Below are positions 60,999 through 64,000 of a stretch of DNA of 64,000 nucleotides, piece after piece. Origin of the DNA: Ancylobacter novellus DSM 506 (GTDB lineage: Bacteria > Pseudomonadota > Alphaproteobacteria > Rhizobiales > Xanthobacteraceae); NCBI RefSeq assembly GCF_000092925.1, contig NC_014217.1, positions 744,001 through 808,000 of the forward strand, written 5' to 3'. The notes under the pieces are model-generated. The model searched no databases and was not told the DNA's origin. It worked only from the letters and a program-made list of their open reading frames with translations. The translations under genes and the position numbers were made by a program. Within the stretch, counting starts at the first letter, position 1. Each line of letters starts with the position of its first letter.

Positions 60999-61700
60999 GT
61001 GCCCATCCGTTCCAGGAATGGGCGACACTCAACGGGCTACAGAGGCCACCAGAAAGTCCCTTCGAACGGCCGTCGCACCTTGGCGTGCAACGGCTTGCAC
61101 AAAGGCGGATCAACATGCTCAGGCCACCTTCCTCATCGAAGCCGAAGCAGCTCCTGCTGCTTCCCCGGGTCGCGCGAGCGGTGGAGATGGAGGGGGAAAA
61201 CAGGCTTCGCGGGGAACCGCCTGCACAAGCCAAGCGAGGAAGGTGGGCGGAAGCCTGGTTGGGGCAGAGAAGAGGCAAAGCCTCTCGGTGCCCATCTGTG
61301 GTGTCGTCTCTGAGACCCTCAACCGCGATGGCCTCGCAATGCGTTCAAGTTGCCAGTCGCGATCGCAGATCGCTGCGTACAGGCCTCCAGACCTTGAGAT
61401 GAGAGCTTAGGGAGCCCGGCAGGTTTATGACCTAATGCGGCCTTTTCGACACGCCCTCGCGAAGGTCCGCTCTGCGCCGCCATCCCGGACATTACAGCGG
61501 GATGAACCGTTTCCTCAAAACGGACGTTTATCTCATGGCTCTAAAATCAATTGTTTCTCTCGGCTGAGCTCTGCGAGCGCCTAGATCGTCTGGCATAGCC
61601 CGACAATGGATCAGATACCTCAGTTTAGACCCATTGAACTGGCCTATCGCAACCTACCGGATCAGATGCTCTGAATGCGCACTCCATGATTGCCCGCGAA
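60999..61700. other. 702-bp stretch without a recognised gene inside the mobile element
   Basis: GC content falls, especially after ~61,440. Short open frames (e.g. plus 60997-61410) have no recognisable product. Small inverted repeats are visible: GTGCAA/TTGCAC (61085-61100) and CCGTTT-CCTCA-AAACGG (61507-61523). Possible remnant of an older mobile element; no terminal repeat of a known family was confirmed. Confidence 0.5.
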
Positions 61701-62249
61701 TTATCCAACACGGGTATCGATCCATGCACGCGTCTGCTCAAGAACCTCGTCTGACAATTGAGGATCGTCGACTGCTCTCGCCAGGATGACTGCCCCCACC
61801 ATAGCTGCCCAGCTTGCTATCGCTGCGCGGTGGGTATCGGATGAACCCTGGTCTGGAAGCGCCTGCTCAATACGCGCGATCTGGGCGCGTAGACCTTCGG
61901 TCATCACTGCTTTCGCCGCGGGCGTCTGGTGACGAATAGCGGCGACCAGACCTGCCGTCGGACATCCGTTGCCCGGATTATCCCGGTGACGAGGCGCCAG
62001 ATAAGACCGAACGAAATCACTGAACTCGCCGTCTCCAAAACTGTCTACCGCAAGCGCATGCGCCAGCGTCTGAGCCACCAGATCGTCCTTTGAGCTGAAG
62101 TGTCCGTAGAAGCCGCCATGGGTCAGGCCCGCAGCCTTCATCACCTCTGCGACGCTCACCGCCTCAACCCCCTTATCTTTGAACAACCGGCTGGCGACAT
62201 CCAGGATCCGGCGACGGTTTTCCGCCATCTGTTCTCGGCTGACCTTCAT
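61701..62249 (-). CDS. TetR-family transcriptional regulator
   Basis: A 182-residue repressor: KVSREQMAENRRRILDVASR, LFKDKGVEAVSVAEVMKAAG and LTHGGFYGHFSSKDDLVAQT make the TetR N-terminal helix-turn-helix, followed by a helical ligand-binding domain with NPGNGCPTAGLVAAI. ATG 62249 is preferred (GGAG ten bases upstream); TTG 62255 is in frame. It is divergent from the SDR gene and very likely represses it and itself through the twin palindromes between them. Confidence 0.88.
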   Translation of the reverse strand: MKVSREQMAENRRRILDVASRLFKDKGVEAVSVAEVMKAAGLTHGGFYGHFSSKDDLVAQTLAHALAVDSFGDGEFSDFVRSYLAPRHRDNPGNGCPTAGLVAAIRHQTPAAKAVMTEGLRAQIARIEQALPDQGSSDTHRAAIASWAAMVGAVILARAVDDPQLSDEVLEQTRAWIDTRVG

Positions 62250-62284
62250 TTTCAATATTCTCCGCGACGGCTGTTGACATTTAC

Positions 62285-62328
62285 ATGATGGTCATCATAT
62301 TTACGCTCAATCATGATGAGCATCATGA
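62285..62328. promoter_or_regulatory. twin palindromic operators between tetR and the SDR gene
   Basis: Site 1 ATGATG-GT-CATCAT (62285-62298) and site 2 TCATGATG-AG-CATCATGA (62311-62328) share the core ATGATG-N2-CATCAT; centre spacing is 28 bp. Both lie in the 111-bp gap between the divergent starts. This is the layout of TetR dimer sites. Confidence 0.8.
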
Positions 62329-62360
62329 ATATAAGGTCGACCACGCAAAAGGGCAATCCG

Positions 62361-63149
62361 ATGAGCCAGAATCCTGCTGTACTGATCACCGGCGCCTCGA
62401 CGGGCATTGGCGCCATTTATGCCGAGCGGTTTGCTCGACGCGGACACGACCTCGTGCTGGTCGCCCGGGACGTGACGCGTATGGAGGCTCTTGCCGGCCG
62501 TCTGCGCCAGGAAACCGGCGTGACGATCGATATCCTGCCAGCCGATCTCACCCAGGCGTCGGATCTTGCCAAGGTCGAGGCGCGGCTGCGGGATGACGCG
62601 CGCATTGGTATTCTCGTCAACAATGCCGGCACAGCGATCGGTCGAACCTTTGTCGAGCAGAGCGTCGATGAGATGACGAGACTTGTTGCGCTCAACGCAA
62701 CGGCGCTCGTCCGCCTTGCCGGCGCGATTGCTCCGCGGCTTGCCGAGGCCGGCGAAGGCGCCATCGTCAATATCGGTTCAGTCGTTGGCCTGGTGCCGGA
62801 ATTCGGCATGACCGTCTACGGCGCGACCAAGGCCTTCGTGCTGTTCCTGTCGCAGGGGCTGGCGCACGAACTCGGACCGAAGGGCGTCTACATCCAGGCC
62901 GTGCTGCCCGCCACAACCCGGACCGAGATCTGGGATCATGTCGGTGCCGACCTCGATGCCATGAGCAATGTCATGGAAGTGGGCGATCTGGTGGACGCTG
63001 CCCTCGTCGGGTTCGACCGGCGCGAATTGGTGACCATCCCGCCGCTGCACGATGCCGGCCTGTGGGACGCTTTCGACGGCGCTCGCAAAGCCATGCTCGG
63101 CAAGCTCGTCAATGCGCTTCCCGCGGAACGCTATCGCCGGCTCGGCTGA
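62361..63149 (+). CDS. short-chain dehydrogenase/reductase
   Basis: A 262-residue SDR: VLITGASTGIGAIYAERFAR (TGxxxGIG cofactor loop), ILVNNAGTAIGRTFVEQ (NNAG), NIGSVVGLVPEFGMTVYGATKAF (active-site Ser, Tyr and Lys in YGATK), and ELGPKGVYIQAVLPATTRTE. ATG 62361 follows AAAAGGG; the upstream ATG 62313 lies inside operator 2. Substrate unknown. It is controlled by the divergent TetR-family gene. Such TetR/SDR pairs are frequent as cargo and often give detoxification functions. Confidence 0.88.
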   Translation: MSQNPAVLITGASTGIGAIYAERFARRGHDLVLVARDVTRMEALAGRLRQETGVTIDILPADLTQASDLAKVEARLRDDARIGILVNNAGTAIGRTFVEQSVDEMTRLVALNATALVRLAGAIAPRLAEAGEGAIVNIGSVVGLVPEFGMTVYGATKAFVLFLSQGLAHELGPKGVYIQAVLPATTRTEIWDHVGADLDAMSNVMEVGDLVDAALVGFDRRELVTIPPLHDAGLWDAFDGARKAMLGKLVNALPAERYRRLG

Positions 63150-63333
63150 GCATCCTCCGTCAGCGAAACCCGGACCCTGCAGAAGCAACACGGCTAAGCA
63201 TCATGACCAGCAACACGCTCTTGAACCCTACGTCCTCGGTGCCATAGCAAGAGCTCGGCCGCCCGAAGAGTGGGGCGGCCCGCCACGTCGGTGGGTCCCG
63301 CACCCCGCCGCGGCCGGACACCCCGCCTTGCGG

Positions 63334-63722
63334 TCAATCTGCGCCGATCCACCGCGCCGCGGCCTCTGCCGTATCCTGGGGACGGGTATTGAAGGCGATC
63401 GCCGCCTTCGGCGCGCCCTGGTGGATGGCGTTCACGACCCTCTCGAAAAACAGCAACCCTTTTGGCGGGATGCGAAGGCCGCCACCGATCACGACGCAAT
63501 CGTAGTCCGTCTCCACCAACTGCGTGGCCAGTACGGCGATGCCGCTGTCATCGGGAGCGATCATGCAGATATCGCCAGCCAACCGCGCTCGGTCATGGTC
63601 GTCCCTGCGATGTCGATGCCCGCCTGGATCTTTTCAGCATTGAACCCGGGCGGCAGGGACGGATCGGTAAAGTCGACGGTTTCCGGCGTCTGCCCGACAA
63701 ACAATACGCGTGTCGTGATCAA
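63334..63722 (-). pseudogene. frameshifted hypothetical protein
   Basis: Two overlapping frames make one protein: the first (to 63561) reads TTRVLFVGQTPETVDFTDPS, then GFNAEKIQAGIDIAGTTMTE and RGWLA; the second (from ~63580 to 63334) continues DICMIAPDDSGIAVLATQLV, then DCVVIGGGLRIPPKG and HQGAPKAAIAFNTRPQD. One missing base near 63571-63580 (after codons for GWLA) breaks it. It could be a real mutation or a sequencing error. The start is unclear: AAAGGAG sits only one base before TTG 63722. Family not recognised. Confidence 0.7.
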
Positions 63723-63807
63723 GCTCCTTTGAGAGGGTTGGAGGGGAGGGCGTCGTCGTCCGGGGCATCGAGCCGCTGGCGGAGAAAGTCGCTGATCGCC
63801 GCGCGCC

Positions 63808-63936
63808 GCCACCGGCATGGCGCGCGGCGATCAGCGCCTGCTGGACGAAGGGCAACTCGTGCGTCTTCAGCCGCGTCTGCCGGCTTCGCGGCCGGCCCGG
63901 CTTGATGCGGAAATCGTTCTCGTCGTGGCGTGTCAT
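63808..63936 (-). pseudogene. N-terminal fragment of a VirD2/DUF3363-type relaxase
   Basis: ATG 63936 begins MTRHDENDFRIKPGRPRSRQ and continues LKTHELPFVQQALIAARHAG, the typical start of the mobilisation relaxases with VirD2-like and DUF3363 domains. After ~43 residues the family pattern ends and the frame runs into unrelated sequence and the frameshifted gene. It is therefore a truncated remnant, cut by the TetR/SDR/hypothetical cargo. The 64 bases upstream to the window edge may hold its promoter or transfer origin. Confidence 0.6.
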
Positions 63937-64000
63937 GACCGCAGGTTTGGCTACCAAAGTCCGACCCACAAGTCGAAAATCACTCGGTCAAAGTATAGCG

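Noticed and set aside
61298..61325. GTCGTCTC motif resembling Tn3-family end
   Set aside because: Only a short partial match, with no second end and no transposase nearby.
63203..63247. Short frame starting ATG after the SDR gene
   Set aside because: It has only 14 codons and no support beyond an ATG; it is mentioned as a possible remnant but not listed as a gene.

Overview
The window is high-GC DNA from an alphaproteobacterium of the Hyphomicrobiales. A methylotroph related to Xanthobacteraceae (Ancylobacter, Starkeya or Xanthobacter type) fits best. The placement is inferred from a gene-transfer-agent (GTA) locus, a FeuP/FeuQ-type two-component pair, the block ccmIEFH-degP-two-component-glnE, dispersed palindromic repeats of Hyphomicrobiales style, and a near-complete tetrahydromethanopterin (H4MPT)/methylofuran C1 island.

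Layout. (1) 1-5540: the 3' part of a GTA cluster. It holds the C-terminus of the large baseplate protein, a DUF2793 tail-fibre-type protein, the head-spike base and spike fibre, and a lysis cassette of GH108 muramidase, inner-membrane spanin and an outer-membrane spanin lipoprotein embedded in the spanin gene. (2) 5750-8550: FeuP/FeuQ-type two-component system and a glycine-zipper lipoprotein. (3) 8825-20472: cytochrome c maturation genes ccmI-ccmE-ccmF-ccmH, with a DUF4258/DUF2283 pair lodged between ccmF and ccmH, then a DegP-type protease, a second two-component system and glnE. (4) 20600-30900: a 2-hydroxyglutarate-oxidase-like flavoprotein, a PleC/DivJ-type PAS kinase divergent from a Fae paralogue, a diguanylate cyclase, aminopeptidase N and an acyltransferase.

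(5) 30959-51221: the C1 island. Cofactor-synthesis and oxidation genes lie in four blocks: folB/mfnF-like/mfnD-like; citG-like/rimK-like/mch/ATP-grasp/mtdB/beta-RFAP synthase; a carbinolamine dehydratase followed by fhcB-fhcA-fhcD-fhcC and DUF1059; and mfnB/DUF447/DHPS-like/dmrB/mfnE. mgtE separates the last two blocks. Together they would build H4MPT and methylofuran and carry formaldehyde carbon from methylene-H4MPT (MtdB) through methenyl- (Mch) and formyl-H4MPT to formate (Fhc complex).

(6) 51331-58894: an intrinsic terminator, trmH-like methyltransferase and uup, a ParD/ParE-type toxin-antitoxin pair with a perfect palindromic operator, a glycolate-oxidase/D-2-hydroxyglutarate-dehydrogenase-type FAD enzyme, a nested palindromic element, and exbB-exbD-tonB. 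(7) 58998-64000: the left end of an integrated mobile element. A large serine recombinase reads through into a host palindromic repeat. Behind it lie a TetR/SDR pair with twin operators, a frameshifted gene and the N-terminal fragment of a VirD2/DUF3363-type relaxase. The right end of this element is not in the window.

Many intergenic gaps carry palindromic dispersed repeats of at least three families. No rRNA, tRNA or CRISPR array was found. All product names come from reading the sequence and family knowledge; no database search was run.
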